A stretch of DNA of 64,000 nucleotides from Oscillospiraceae bacterium (GCA_017617795.1 JAFZVM010000130.1:1-64000), one strand, 5' to 3'; positions 35,832 through 44,263 are shown, counted from the stretch's first letter. Notes: generated by a model not told the origin, from the letters alone. Numbers and translations are program-made.

Positions 35832-36923
35832 TCAGGCCAGCGCGATGCGGCTGTACTTATAAATCGCCTTGGTGAACCGGGGATCGCCGAAGAAGGAGGA
35901 AACCACAAAGGGCTTTTCCGCAAAGTCGGCTGCGTACTTCTGCACAAAGGCGTCGGCGGCGGCCTCCACATCCGCGTCGCTGGCGTCGGGGCCCAGCGCA
36001 GGGGGCGCGATGGAGAACATGATCTTATCGCCGTACTTATCCCGGAGCATATTGACGTCGTTCATGGTCTGCGGATACCACATATCCACGCCGGCGTAGA
36101 TCATGGCGGGGACCAGGAGCTCGTTCTTGCCGCAGCAATGCTGCTGGAACCACATGCCCTTGGAATGGCAGTAATCCGCAATGCGCTTGATGTAGGGGGC
36201 GACCATCTCCAGGCACACATCCAGGGAGAAGAAGGGGGCGCGCTGGCTGCCCCAGTCGTCGTGGAAGACGATGCCGTCCAGCTTCAGGATGTCCAGGTAA
36301 TGGTCGATCATGCTCTCGTACATCTCGCAGAGCTTGGTGAAGAGGGCATGGACCGCATCCTGCTGATCCTCGTCGATCAGCGCCAGGGCGGCGTTCTCGA
36401 AGTCCATAAAGCTGATGAGGCGCTCGAAAATGCCGTTCTGGAAGGTGACGTGCAGGCTGCGGGTGGACTCGTTCAGCACGCTGTTCAGCCGACGGCACTC
36501 ATCCCAATCCAGCGCGTCGATATCCGGGAACTTGATGACTTCAGGCCAGTCGTTTACGTCCAGCAGGGTGGGATTGCCGGGCTGCACCATGCTGCCGCCT
36601 ACGGTGGGGACGTAGACCCAGTCGATGCCGAACAGGTCCTTGCCGCCCTTTTCCTCATCCTTATAGGGAGGGCCCATGTCCATGACCTCCGCCCGGGCGA
36701 CGTGGTCCAGGTTGGTCCGGGACTCCAGATTGCAGAAATCCGAAGAGCTGGGGAACCAAAGGGGCTTTTCTCTCTTGACGCAAAGCGCCAGATTCTCCTT
36801 GGGCGTGATGGGGGTGTTGTACTTGGGAACGCTGCGGCCGAAGAACCTCCCGCCGAAGGAGGTGGTGTTGATGTGTTCGCCTATGACCTTGAACTCATCT
36901 TCGGAAAAGGGTACTCTGTTCAT
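35832..36923 (-). CDS. Uroporphyrinogen-decarboxylase/methyltransferase family protein
   Basis: This 363-aa protein has a URO-D type TIM barrel. FQQHCCGK holds a His-x-Cys pair like the zinc site of the corrinoid methyltransferases MtaA, MtbA and relatives, whereas true HemE lacks it. Thus it is more likely a methyltransferase acting on a methyl-corrinoid or methoxy compound than a heme enzyme. No corrinoid protein or activase is adjacent, so the partner must be elsewhere. The start at 36923 uses TTGGAGG; the longer frame (36959) has none. The ferredoxin gene follows. Confidence 0.85.
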   Translation of the reverse strand: MNRVPFSEDEFKVIGEHINTTSFGGRFFGRSVPKYNTPITPKENLALCVKREKPLWFPSSSDFCNLESRTNLDHVARAEVMDMGPPYKDEEKGGKDLFGIDWVYVPTVGGSMVQPGNPTLLDVNDWPEVIKFPDIDALDWDECRRLNSVLNESTRSLHVTFQNGIFERLISFMDFENAALALIDEDQQDAVHALFTKLCEMYESMIDHYLDILKLDGIVFHDDWGSQRAPFFSLDVCLEMVAPYIKRIADYCHSKGMWFQQHCCGKNELLVPAMIYAGVDMWYPQTMNDVNMLRDKYGDKIMFSIAPPALGPDASDADVEAAADAFVQKYAADFAEKPFVVSSFFGDPRFTKAIYKYSRIALA

Positions 36924-36973
36924 TTTCAACCTCCAAGATATGTATTCCTTCTTGCACAAGTTTCTGTTATGTT

Positions 36974-37002
36974 ATTTTACCCTATCTGTAATATCATTTC
37001 AA
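36974..37002 (-). promoter_or_regulatory. Promoter of the URO-D family gene
   Basis: TTGAAA and TAAAAT are separated by 17 bp, 50 nt before the start codon at 36923. Confidence 0.65.
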
Positions 37003-37109
37003 CCGCTTTTGGAAAATTCCTCTTATCCGTTTGACAAAGGAAGTCTGCTATGCTAAACTCCATTTGCTTCGGCCTGCAGACGCCGCGTCTGCGGCGGAGC
37101 CTGGGATCC

Positions 37110-37198
37110 GGAGGGTTACCGAAGCGGTCATAACGGGGCGGTCTTGAAAACCGTTAGGGGGAAACTCCACGCGGGTTCGAATCCTGCACCCTCCGCCA
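37110..37198 (+). tRNA. tRNA-Ser (anticodon TGA)
   Basis: The acceptor arms GGAGGGT and ACCCTCC, an anticodon loop CTTGAAA with anticodon TGA, a long variable arm and the T loop GGTTCGAATCC are all present. The 3' CCA is encoded at 37196-37198. A terminator hairpin that belongs to a repeated family begins 2 nt later. Confidence 0.96.
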
Positions 37199-37200
37199 TC

Positions 37201-37248
37201 AAAGAAAGCTCTTTTGTCTACCAAAGACAAAGGGGCTTTCTTGTTGTT
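37201..37248 (+). repeat. Repeat unit R1: terminator-like hairpin after tRNA-Ser
   Basis: AAGAAAGC...TTTTGTCT pairs with AGACAAA...GCTTTCTT around ACCAA, followed by TTGTTGTTTT. The core CTTTTGTCTACC recurs after the next two genes (R2 at 37868, R3 at 39249). R1 ends the tRNA transcript; the promoter for the next gene (TATAAT at about 37268) follows. Confidence 0.75.
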
Positions 37249-37311
37249 TTGGTGTGTCTGGAAGTGGTATAATCAGCTCAACAAATCAGCGTTTGACGAG
37301 GAGATAATTAG

Positions 37312-37797
37312 ATGAACATAGACTTTGTCCCCGCAAAAACGAGTGACTCGGCGGCCATCAGTGCGCTCCGGCAGAGGATTTGGGATACGACGTATCGGGG
37401 CATCTACCCGGATGCGGTTATTGATGATTTCAACTTTGACTGGCATCAACAGCGCGATCTGAAAAAAATCTCAGATCCATCCTTCACGGCATATCTGATC
37501 AAGTACGGTGACGAGGATATCGGATATTTCATTTTTCAGCATGCTGGCTCAGGGGTATGGCTGCGTTCCCTGTATGTGTTACAAGAGTATCAGCACAGAG
37601 GGATCGGAAAACAGGCCTTTTCTATCTTGAATGACTACTGCAAGGAAAAAGGAATTGGTCGTTTTTCCTGCGATTGCAGTCCTCACAATGAGAATGCCAT
37701 GCGATTCTACCGGCGGATGGGCGGTACAGTAATCAAAACCGATACCGGGCACGAGAACAGGCAAGAAGACGGCGTCATATTTGAGTTTAATGTGTGA
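37312..37797 (+). CDS. GNAT acetyltransferase (accessory)
   Basis: This 161-aa protein is a GNAT N-acetyltransferase. LQEYQHRGIGKQAF is the acetyl-CoA pyrophosphate loop, and NENAMRFYRRMGG the family C-terminal helix motif. The substrate is unknown; similar small enzymes acetylate drugs, amines or protein ends. It is richer in A and T than the arginine genes. It lies in a row of single-gene units between tRNA-Ser and 40.6 kb and has its own promoter after repeat R1 and its own terminator, repeat R2. The ribosome site is GAGGAG. Confidence 0.9.
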   Translation: MNIDFVPAKTSDSAAISALRQRIWDTTYRGIYPDAVIDDFNFDWHQQRDLKKISDPSFTAYLIKYGDEDIGYFIFQHAGSGVWLRSLYVLQEYQHRGIGKQAFSILNDYCKEKGIGRFSCDCSPHNENAMRFYRRMGGTVIKTDTGHENRQEDGVIFEFNV

Positions 37798-37844
37798 GAG
37801 TGGTGATTTATCAAGACAAATTCCAATTTATCGAGAAAACCGTG

Positions 37845-37914
37845 TACCTTTTGGGCGTACTTAGACAGACAAGGAACCTCTTTTGTCTACCACAGGCAAA
37901 AGAGGTTCCTTGTC
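37845..37914 (+). repeat. Repeat unit R2 between accessory genes
   Basis: It begins TACCTTTTGGGCGTACTTAG (37845) and carries a perfect 18-bp stem GACAAGGAACCTCTTTTG paired with its complement ending at 37914, then GTTTT. It ends the GNAT gene. The start motif recurs near 39227 and 40213, the hairpin core near 37209 and 39261. Confidence 0.8.
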
Positions 37915-37974
37915 GTTTTCGATACAACATGCTATATTCAACATACCTACTCTTGATTCTCGGAGGGAAAACGG

Positions 37975-39174
37975 ATGACAGAGCTGACAAAAACGCAGGC
38001 ACGAATGTTCATTCTGGCTAAACAGGGATTGCTTGGCAGTTACCGTTTTTCCGGTAAAGATGGCGCTTATGCCTTTGTGCGGCAAGCAGGGTGTATTCAG
38101 TACGATCCCGTAGACGTATGTGGAAAGAACGCAGAACTCACACTGCAATCGCGGGTAAAAGGATTTCGAAAGTCCATGCTGGCTGAGCTTTTATACAAGG
38201 ATCGGCTGCTGGTGGACTACGCAGATAAGGAGCTCTCTATCTGGTCCGCAGAAGATTGGCCGTATTTTTCTCCCTATCGGGAACGCAGCCGGGAACTCGG
38301 GGCCAGCTTTCCCGGGCTTGCGGAGTTGGAACAGGAAGCGTTGGCATTTATTCGCGCAAACGGCCCGGTTTCCAGCGATATGCTCCCGATCAGCGGTGAG
38401 ATTTTCTGGCACTCGTCGATGCATTGGAGCGGGAATTGGCATAAGAAGTCCAAGGCCGCCCGATCAGTTCTGGAACAGTTGTATACCGACGGGACTCTCG
38501 TTATCCATCACAAAAACGGTTCCCGAAAGTTCTATGATCTGGCTGAGCGCCATCTGAAGAAATCGCTGCTGACAGCAGATTTTCCCTGCGTCAATGACGA
38601 GGAACTTCTGTGCTGGCGCGTTCTGCGGCGGATCGGAGCGGTCGGACTTCTATGGGACAGGAATTCGCCTTCCCTTTTGGGCATCGAATTGAACGCGGAC
38701 CGGCGCAAGTCTGTGTTTTCCGCGCTGGAAGAGCGCGGCGCGATACAGCCCGCAGTGGTCGAAGGAATCAAAACGAGATTTTATTATCGCACAGAGGACG
38801 AGACGCTGATGCAGGCGGTTCTTGCGGGAACGATGGATCAAAAAGCGCGTATGGAGTTTCTGGCGCCGCTTGACCCGCTGCTTTGGGACAAAACGCTGGT
38901 TGCCGCGCTCTGGGATTTCCACTATTCATGGGAGATTTATACGCCTGCCAGCAAAAGGCAATACGGCTATTATACCCTGCCCGTCCTCTGGGGCTGCGAC
39001 TTCATCGGACGGATCGAGGCAACGTCTGACCAGAAAAGCAGAACACTCCGCGTCAAAAACTTCTGGCTTGAACCCGGCGTCCGGCAGACTAAAAAGCTGC
39101 AGCTCTCACTTGACCGGACGCTCCGCCGCTTTGCGAGTTTTAACGATTGTACAACTGTAGAGTTCTGCAAGTAA
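37975..39174 (+). CDS. Winged-helix DNA glycosylase, YcaQ/AlkX-like
   Basis: This 399-aa protein belongs to the HTH_42 family of winged-helix DNA glycosylases. The segment CIQYDPV has a Gln-x-Asp pair, as in YcaQ-type enzymes that unhook interstrand crosslinks, while the AlkZ type has Gln-x-Gln. The C-terminal ARMEFLAPLDPLLWDK region is also typical of the family. It probably protects against DNA alkylating natural products. The gene has its own ribosome site (CGGAGGG) and promoter after R2, and repeat R3 follows. Confidence 0.88.
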   Translation: MTELTKTQARMFILAKQGLLGSYRFSGKDGAYAFVRQAGCIQYDPVDVCGKNAELTLQSRVKGFRKSMLAELLYKDRLLVDYADKELSIWSAEDWPYFSPYRERSRELGASFPGLAELEQEALAFIRANGPVSSDMLPISGEIFWHSSMHWSGNWHKKSKAARSVLEQLYTDGTLVIHHKNGSRKFYDLAERHLKKSLLTADFPCVNDEELLCWRVLRRIGAVGLLWDRNSPSLLGIELNADRRKSVFSALEERGAIQPAVVEGIKTRFYYRTEDETLMQAVLAGTMDQKARMEFLAPLDPLLWDKTLVAALWDFHYSWEIYTPASKRQYGYYTLPVLWGCDFIGRIEATSDQKSRTLRVKNFWLEPGVRQTKKLQLSLDRTLRRFASFNDCTTVEFCK

Positions 39175-39226
39175 ACAGCCGGTCTTACGCGCAGCGCACT
39201 TTTTAGGCGTACTTAGCTAAGTCTTG

Positions 39227-39294
39227 TCCCTTTTGGGCGCACATAGGCAACAAAGAAACATCTTTTGTCTATCGGGGCAAGATAGGTTTTTGTT
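39227..39294 (+). repeat. Repeat unit R3 between accessory genes
   Basis: TCCCTTTTGGGCGCACATAG (39227) matches the start of R2 at 16 of 20 positions. A hairpin AACAAAGAAACATCTTTTG with its imperfect complement (39249-39294) matches R1 and R2 at the core CTTTTGTCTA. A partial extra copy, AGGCGTACTTAG, lies just upstream near 39205. Confidence 0.75.
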
Positions 39295-39351
39295 GTAATG
39301 CCGTTTTATAAATGGCATAATTACTGAGTTCTGCCGAGGGGAGGATTCGAC

Positions 39352-40158
39352 GTGGATCGGGAGCACGACGCGATCGTCTTACCGGGATCGATCCGACAAA
39401 TGATCTCCGGAAAGCCCTATCAAACCGACGATATCGGGATGTCAAAAGCCCGGGTCATGGTTTTTGACGACTGTGTGCTGAAAATCGCGCCGTATCAGAA
39501 GAAGAATGAAGAAACGGTCCATGTCATGCGATGGCTGGAGAACAAACTGCCCGTCCCCAAAGTTCTCTGTTATGAATGCGACGCGGAGCGCCAGTACCTG
39601 CTCATGAGCAGGATACCGGGAAAAATGGCCTGCGATGCATATTATCTGGAACGTCCGCAGGAACTCGCGGCAAGACTCGCCGAAGCGATCCGGATGCTTT
39701 GGAGCATCGACGTCTCGGATTGTCCCCGCAGCAGGGATCTCGACGTTGAACTCAAAGAGGCCAGGGTTCGGGTTGAGAACCATATGGTGGACGTGGATAA
39801 CGTCGAGCCCACGACCTTTGGGCCGGGCGGTTTCAAAAACCCCGAACACCTTTTGGATTGGCTTGAACACAACAGGCCGAACTACGAACCCGTATTATCT
39901 CATGGGGACCTCTGTTTGCCGAACATTTTTATCGATCACGGAAGGATCAGCGGTTTGATAGATCTCGGAGACACGGGGACAGGCGATAAATGGAGAGATA
40001 TCGCTCTCTGCTATCGCAGCATGCGGTTGAACGCCGAAGGGGCATTTGGCGGGAGGATATATCCGGGTACCCGCGCGGAAACGCTTTTTGATGCCATCGG
40101 GATTGCGCCCGATCTGGAAAAGATCCGGTACTATCTCCTTCTGGACGAACTGTTTTGA
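39352..40158 (+). CDS. Aminoglycoside 3'-phosphotransferase family protein
   Basis: This 268-aa protein has an aminoglycoside/choline kinase fold. HGDLCLPNIFID holds the catalytic aspartate and Mg-binding asparagine, and LIDLGDTGTGDKWRDIAL the second metal aspartate, closely following the APH(3') pattern. It probably phosphorylates an aminoglycoside or a related compound, but resistance cannot be claimed from sequence. It starts at GTG with GGGGAGG upstream. Together with the alkylation-repair gene it gives this row a defence-against-toxins look. Confidence 0.88.
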   Translation: MDREHDAIVLPGSIRQMISGKPYQTDDIGMSKARVMVFDDCVLKIAPYQKKNEETVHVMRWLENKLPVPKVLCYECDAERQYLLMSRIPGKMACDAYYLERPQELAARLAEAIRMLWSIDVSDCPRSRDLDVELKEARVRVENHMVDVDNVEPTTFGPGGFKNPEHLLDWLEHNRPNYEPVLSHGDLCLPNIFIDHGRISGLIDLGDTGTGDKWRDIALCYRSMRLNAEGAFGGRIYPGTRAETLFDAIGIAPDLEKIRYYLLLDELF

Positions 40159-40212
40159 TCCGCAAACCCGTATACTATGTGTGCCTTTGGACCACTTTTT
40201 CTATGGGTTATG

Positions 40213-40275
40213 TACCTTTTGCGCGCTCTTTCACAGCAAAAAGCAGTAATTGGTAGACGAATCACTGCTTTTGAA
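40213..40275 (+). terminator. Terminator after the phosphotransferase, with R-type start motif
   Basis: TACCTTTTGCGCGCTCTTTC at 40213 resembles the start of R2 and R3. The hairpin AAAAGCAGT/ACTGCTTTT (40239-40272) follows and ends in TTTT. It is a more diverged fourth member. Confidence 0.6.
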
Positions 40276-40530
40276 TGATGTTTGCCCTGTCGGACAAATG
40301 ATGTGTGCTTTACATTCCTTTAACTTTGAGATCGCTGCGTATGATACATATACCAATTTGTTCTTTTTTCAGATTGGACACTTGATCGATTATTGCGCAG
40401 CAACACTTCTTTTGATATGCTCTCACAATCCGGAAGCAGGCATCGGAAGCAGAACAAGAAAAGCGGCATTTTCCATGAAAAAGCCCGATAACCTCGGCGA
40501 TCAGGCAGTCGCAAGCCGACTCTGAACCGA
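40276..40530. other. Stretch without a supported gene
   Basis: Open frames of 91 (plus) and 89 (minus) codons exist here, but neither has a good ribosome site, a motif or codon use like the neighbours. The stretch may be a decayed end of the accessory row. I see no insertion-sequence ends. Confidence 0.4.
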
Positions 40531-40569
40531 AAAAGTCCCGGGAGCAGTACATGTTCCCGGGGCTTTTTG
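40531..40569. terminator. Bidirectional terminator
   Basis: AAAAGTCCCGGGA pairs with TCCCGGGGCTTTTT across a 9-nt loop. T-runs occur on both sides, so it can end the O-antigen-ligase-like gene on the minus strand and close the accessory row on the plus strand. Confidence 0.7.
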
Positions 40570-40585
40570 AGTTACCCAAAAGAGT

Positions 40586-42949
40586 TTAATTACTCAGATA
40601 CTTTGCCAGAAACGCTTCCGTTTCCTCGCTCACCTGGATGTCTCCCAGATTCTTCGCGTTCCAGTCTTCCAGCTTCTTTGCGATCCGCATGACGCCATCC
40701 CGATAGACGTCGGAATCTGTCTCCACCGCCATCAGGAGGTTAAAGGCCGTCTGCCATGCCGACGGATCCGACGACACATAATCCACGTATTTTTCGACCA
40801 TCTGGAGACCTTTTTCCATACGATTCGTGCTGAAATAATACTGAGCCAGATAGATCTGCACCGTATTGGAACTGACCTTGGACAAGCGATCGGCATATTC
40901 ATCCGCCTGGATCCTTGTCCCCAGGCTGACCTCCGAATCCATGGTATTATTGACATAAGCCAGCGCATAATCCGCCCACTCGAACTTATCCAGCTTTACA
41001 GCAGTCACCACGGAATTCAGAGTTGGCTGGCGCTCCAGAAGCCGGTCGGCCGCGATATTGCAGGCGACAAAGATCCCGTAGATAAAGATACAGGCTGCCA
41101 ATACCCCCATCACGATGTTTTTTGCCAGCTTGGAAAGGCTGGGTTTGGGCAGCGCGGGACCGCAGCAGAGATTGATCAGCGCAAACACCCCATAGGCCAT
41201 GGGAAGATAAACAAATGTGGAGAACACCACCTCGACCGCTGCGTGTCCCGCCATAAACACCAGTGCTGCACCCAGGACAGGCGCATAAGGCTGAGACTTT
41301 CTGGAGCGCCAGATCGCAATGGCAGAGATGACCAGCAGCGCCAGAAACAGGACCAAGCCCACTATGCCGACCTGCACAAGCACTTCGATATAGTGATCAT
41401 GGGCGTACTTCGTTTCATAATAGAAGGTCTGAACGCTCTTGATCCCGTTCTCATAGGCGCCCATTCCCAGGCCGATGATGGGGCTGCGCTTGAAGAGCTT
41501 GATACCGTCTTCAAAGAAGACCAGCCGCTGGATCGCATTCTCGTTCGCAAAAAGGCCCTGGAGACGGTTGGCCATAAATCCGGGCAGCAACAGGTATTTC
41601 AAGGGGATCTTCTTACCGCCGACGGAAGCCGCTTCGATCGTCACATCCTTTTTGGCGCTGAAGGTAAAATACTGGACCAGGCTGTCCTCCGGCACGGTAA
41701 AGGTTGCTTTTTTTGCTTTCCCGTAATACAGGCGTTCGCTGGTATGGAGCATCGTTTCCCGCTTGTTCTGACTGACGATCCGCACGGTCACCGAGCCGCT
41801 CGCCTGAATATCCATAGAATACTCCCCGGGCTCCAGATACATCGCCCGGCGCAGAGTGACTCCCTTGGATACTTCTCCCGCTCCGGTGATGCTCCAGGCG
41901 GCGATCACATAGGCTGCGATCAGGACCAGTACTGCAGCGATGGTATACGGGATGATCTTGCTGCGTTCGCTGAGCCAGGCGGCGATCCTCTTGCCTACGA
42001 AAAGATCCAGAACGCACAGCAGCGCCGCGCCGACGGCCGTGCAGGCCAGCGGGATGGGCTGGATGCCGCTCCATTCCTGGAAGGAGGTCGCTGAGACCAG
42101 GCCCGCGGAAAGGATGACCAGCAGCAGTGTCTCCAGCATCAGGATCAGGCTCCCTCCCCGCTTTTCCTTGGGAAGGAGGAACAGGTACACCAGATAGGCC
42201 GCCAGGACAAAAATGCTTGCGCCGAGACTGAACGCGAGAAGGAAAGCCAAGGCATTTATATAGAGCAGGACCAGGTAATAATTCCTTTCCGAACTTTTTT
42301 CCGCTTCTGCTGCCAATCCAAGAGAAAGCAGTACGGCGATCCCGGAAAAGCCGGCGAAAACATTCGGGTTGATGAACATGGAGGTCATGCGGGTACCTGT
42401 TTCCACACCGCTCAGCCATGTATACTCGTCTGTAAACAGACTCAGGAATCCCAGCACCGCACCGCTGATCAGGCGGGTGGAAAGGAGATCGATACTGATC
42501 AGGCTGCCCAACGCTCCGCAAACGGCCAGCGCTGCGGCTGCCCGGGTGCCGGGACGTTTTTCCTGAACGGGAGACAGCGTCAGGATGAGCAGGACCAGGC
42601 AAAAGGCGGATAATACCTTCAAAAACTCCCGAAGGGCGAACTTGCCCGAGATGGCATAAAAACTGGATATGCCGTTCATGATGACGAACAGGGACAAGGC
42701 CAGGAACGGGAGGAATATCCGCTCCCGCAGCAGATTCCTCCTGAAAGCGACCGCAAGCAGACTCAGCACCGCCAGGACAAGCGATACGGTCTTGATTACA
42801 TCCTGCGCGCAAAAGCATACGGCAAGAAAATACAGACATCCAAAACCCAGCGAGATCAAAAGTGATGCCCGAAGCGAAATCTGCTTCTCCCGAATCAGGG
42901 TTTGCTGAAGCTCGCTCTTTTTCGCAGATTTTTTCCCTATGGTGATCAC
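40586..42949 (-). CDS. O-antigen-ligase/polymerase family membrane protein
   Basis: This 787-aa protein has about 12 membrane helices, a roughly 100-residue beta-rich insert (residues 365-460) and a soluble C-terminal part of about 150 aa with helical, TPR-like repeats. The segment IGLGMGAYENG and the following YAHDHYIEVLVQVGI region are typical of Wzy/WaaL O-antigen ligase proteins, with the histidine pair in the HDHY part. It would join or polymerise surface glycans outside the membrane. The start is GTG with a weak ribosome site. A hairpin (about 42960-42990) stands directly before it. Confidence 0.85.
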   Translation of the reverse strand: MITIGKKSAKKSELQQTLIREKQISLRASLLISLGFGCLYFLAVCFCAQDVIKTVSLVLAVLSLLAVAFRRNLLRERIFLPFLALSLFVIMNGISSFYAISGKFALREFLKVLSAFCLVLLILTLSPVQEKRPGTRAAAALAVCGALGSLISIDLLSTRLISGAVLGFLSLFTDEYTWLSGVETGTRMTSMFINPNVFAGFSGIAVLLSLGLAAEAEKSSERNYYLVLLYINALAFLLAFSLGASIFVLAAYLVYLFLLPKEKRGGSLILMLETLLLVILSAGLVSATSFQEWSGIQPIPLACTAVGAALLCVLDLFVGKRIAAWLSERSKIIPYTIAAVLVLIAAYVIAAWSITGAGEVSKGVTLRRAMYLEPGEYSMDIQASGSVTVRIVSQNKRETMLHTSERLYYGKAKKATFTVPEDSLVQYFTFSAKKDVTIEAASVGGKKIPLKYLLLPGFMANRLQGLFANENAIQRLVFFEDGIKLFKRSPIIGLGMGAYENGIKSVQTFYYETKYAHDHYIEVLVQVGIVGLVLFLALLVISAIAIWRSRKSQPYAPVLGAALVFMAGHAAVEVVFSTFVYLPMAYGVFALINLCCGPALPKPSLSKLAKNIVMGVLAACIFIYGIFVACNIAADRLLERQPTLNSVVTAVKLDKFEWADYALAYVNNTMDSEVSLGTRIQADEYADRLSKVSSNTVQIYLAQYYFSTNRMEKGLQMVEKYVDYVSSDPSAWQTAFNLLMAVETDSDVYRDGVMRIAKKLEDWNAKNLGDIQVSEETEAFLAKYLSN

Positions 42950-43014
42950 CCCATATCTGAAAGGGAAAACGGCGGCATAGCGCCGTTTTCGTCATATGTT
43001 CAAACTGTTTTTTC

Positions 43015-43043
43015 AGACTATCATATTTCATTCCCTCAGTCAA
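43015..43043 (-). promoter_or_regulatory. Promoter of the O-antigen-ligase-like gene
   Basis: TTGACT and TAGTCT are spaced by 17 bp on the minus strand. The leader after it includes the inverted repeat AACGGCG/CGCCGTT followed by TTCCCTTTC, which may attenuate transcription. Confidence 0.5.
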
Positions 43044-43153
43044 TAGTGCGTGTTTCTCCCTTCTCCCGGGAAAGTTTACGAATCATTCATGGACATTCCC
43101 GTTCAATTCCTGTAATATAATGATTACCTAACGGTACGGAAAAGGAGATCATC

Positions 43154-44002
43154 ATGAAGCTGCTGCAGGGCTTCCAGAACCGGGTCGACCGTTTTCTGTG
43201 GAAGCACCCCAATTTTGGGATCCGAAACCTGATGCTCTATATCGTCATCGGGAACGCGCTGATCTATCTGCTGTCCATGATGGACAGGAGCTCGACCCTT
43301 ATATATTATCTGGTTTTCTCCGCTGACCGGGTTCTGCACGGAGAAGTCTGGCGGCTCGTCAGTTTTGTTTTCGTTCCCCGTACCAGCAGCATCCTCGGTC
43401 TGGTACTGATGCTGTATTTTGAGTACTTCATCGGAAGATTGCTGGAACAGGCTTGGGGCAAGGGAAAGTTCACCGTGTATTATTTGCTGGGAATGGCTTT
43501 TATCATTCTCTATTCCTTTGCCGTGCGGTTGATTTTTGGCCGGGATATCATGTCCGACGCCACCTACCTCAACCTGAGCATGTTTTTCGTTTTCGCCACC
43601 CTTTGGCCGGAAAACCGGGTCCTGCTCTTCTTCATTATCCCCATTAAGGTGACCTGGCTGGCCTATGCCGAAGCCATCCTCTATCTCTATATCATGATCA
43701 GCGGCCGTACCCTGCTTCCTTTGATCGGCATCCTGAATTATTTCCTCTTTTGCGGGGATGAGCTCTATTACCGGATACAGCCTCTGTTTCGAAGGTTCTT
43801 CGGCCACGGCGCGGAATTCCGACGGTCTGCAAAACAGGCACAGCGGGATGCAAAGGCTCTTCCGTATATCTATAAATGCGCCGTATGCGGCAGGACGGAT
43901 ACCGATTACCCTGAGTTGGAATTCCGGTATTGCTCCCGCTGCGTCGGGTACCATTGCTTCTGTGAAGATCATATAAACAGCCATGTACACTTTACCAGCT
44001 GA
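43154..44002 (+). CDS. Rhomboid-like membrane protein without catalytic serine motif, zinc-ribbon tail
   Basis: This 282-aa protein has six or so membrane helices in a rhomboid arrangement; [12 protein letters not shown] and YYLLGM are typical of rhomboid proteins. The GxSG catalytic motif is missing: the matching helix reads [14 protein letters not shown]. Hence it is probably a non-proteolytic relative. The soluble C-terminus has CAVCGRTD and CSRC plus several His residues, suggesting a zinc ribbon. The ribosome site AAAAGGAG is strong, with TATAAT at 43116. A rubredoxin follows after 38 nt. Confidence 0.8.
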   Translation: MKLLQGFQNRVDRFLWKHPNFGIRNLMLYIVIGNALIYLLSMMDRSSTLIYYLVFSADRVLHGEVWRLVSFVFVPRTSSILGLVLMLYFEYFIGRLLEQAWGKGKFTVYYLLGMAFIILYSFAVRLIFGRDIMSDATYLNLSMFFVFATLWPENRVLLFFIIPIKVTWLAYAEAILYLYIMISGRTLLPLIGILNYFLFCGDELYYRIQPLFRRFFGHGAEFRRSAKQAQRDAKALPYIYKCAVCGRTDTDYPELEFRYCSRCVGYHCFCEDHINSHVHFTS

Positions 44003-44040
44003 CCTTCAGTCAGGCACTGGTTTTTGAAAAGGAGGATAGG

Positions 44041-44196
44041 ATGATGAAGTACGTCTGTGTTTGCGGCTATGTCTATGATCCCGCTGTGGGAGATCCGGAA
44101 AACGGCGTCGCTCCCGGAACTCCCTGGGAGGAGGTCCCGGAAGATTGGGTCTGTCCCGACTGCGGTCTGGGCAAGGACTCTTTTGAGGCCCAGTAA
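44041..44196 (+). CDS. Rubredoxin
   Basis: This 51-aa protein is a rubredoxin: an iron site from two cysteine pairs, [11 protein letters not shown] and [18 protein letters not shown] in between. It transfers single electrons, often in oxygen or peroxide detoxification. The first pair is CVCG, with one residue between the cysteines, not the usual CxxCG; the second is the normal CPDCG. The AAGGAGG site is 8 nt before the second ATG (44044), which may be the true start. The strong hairpin terminator follows. Confidence 0.92.
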   Translation: MMKYVCVCGYVYDPAVGDPENGVAPGTPWEEVPEDWVCPDCGLGKDSFEAQ

Positions 44197-44207
44197 CACG
44201 AATACAG

Positions 44208-44249
44208 AACCGGGAGAAACGGTGTTCCATTCCGTTTCTCCCGGTTTCA
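44208..44249. terminator. Terminator after rubredoxin
   Basis: A perfect 15-bp stem AACCGGGAGAAACGG/CCGTTTCTCCCGGTT with a 9-nt loop, then TTCAC. It lies between converging genes. Confidence 0.75.
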
Positions 44250-44263
44250 CTATTCTCTTATGG

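Noticed and set aside
35832..36923. Calling the URO-D protein HemE
   Set aside because: It carries the HCC zinc-type site of methyltransferases and has no other heme gene beside it.
40250..40579. Frames of 91 and 89 codons on both strands near 40.4 kb
   Set aside because: No ribosome site, no motif, and each other's antisense; listed only as unexplained sequence.
37110..40585. A prophage or integrative element behind tRNA-Ser
   Set aside because: No integrase, excisionase, phage or conjugation gene and no duplicated tRNA end was seen. Only the repeat-separated single genes are supported.
41613..43043. A 476-codon minus-strand frame overlapping the O-antigen-ligase-like gene in another frame
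   Set aside because: The alternative frame gives a membrane protein with clear ligase features; this one is Arg/Gly/Pro-rich without structure.
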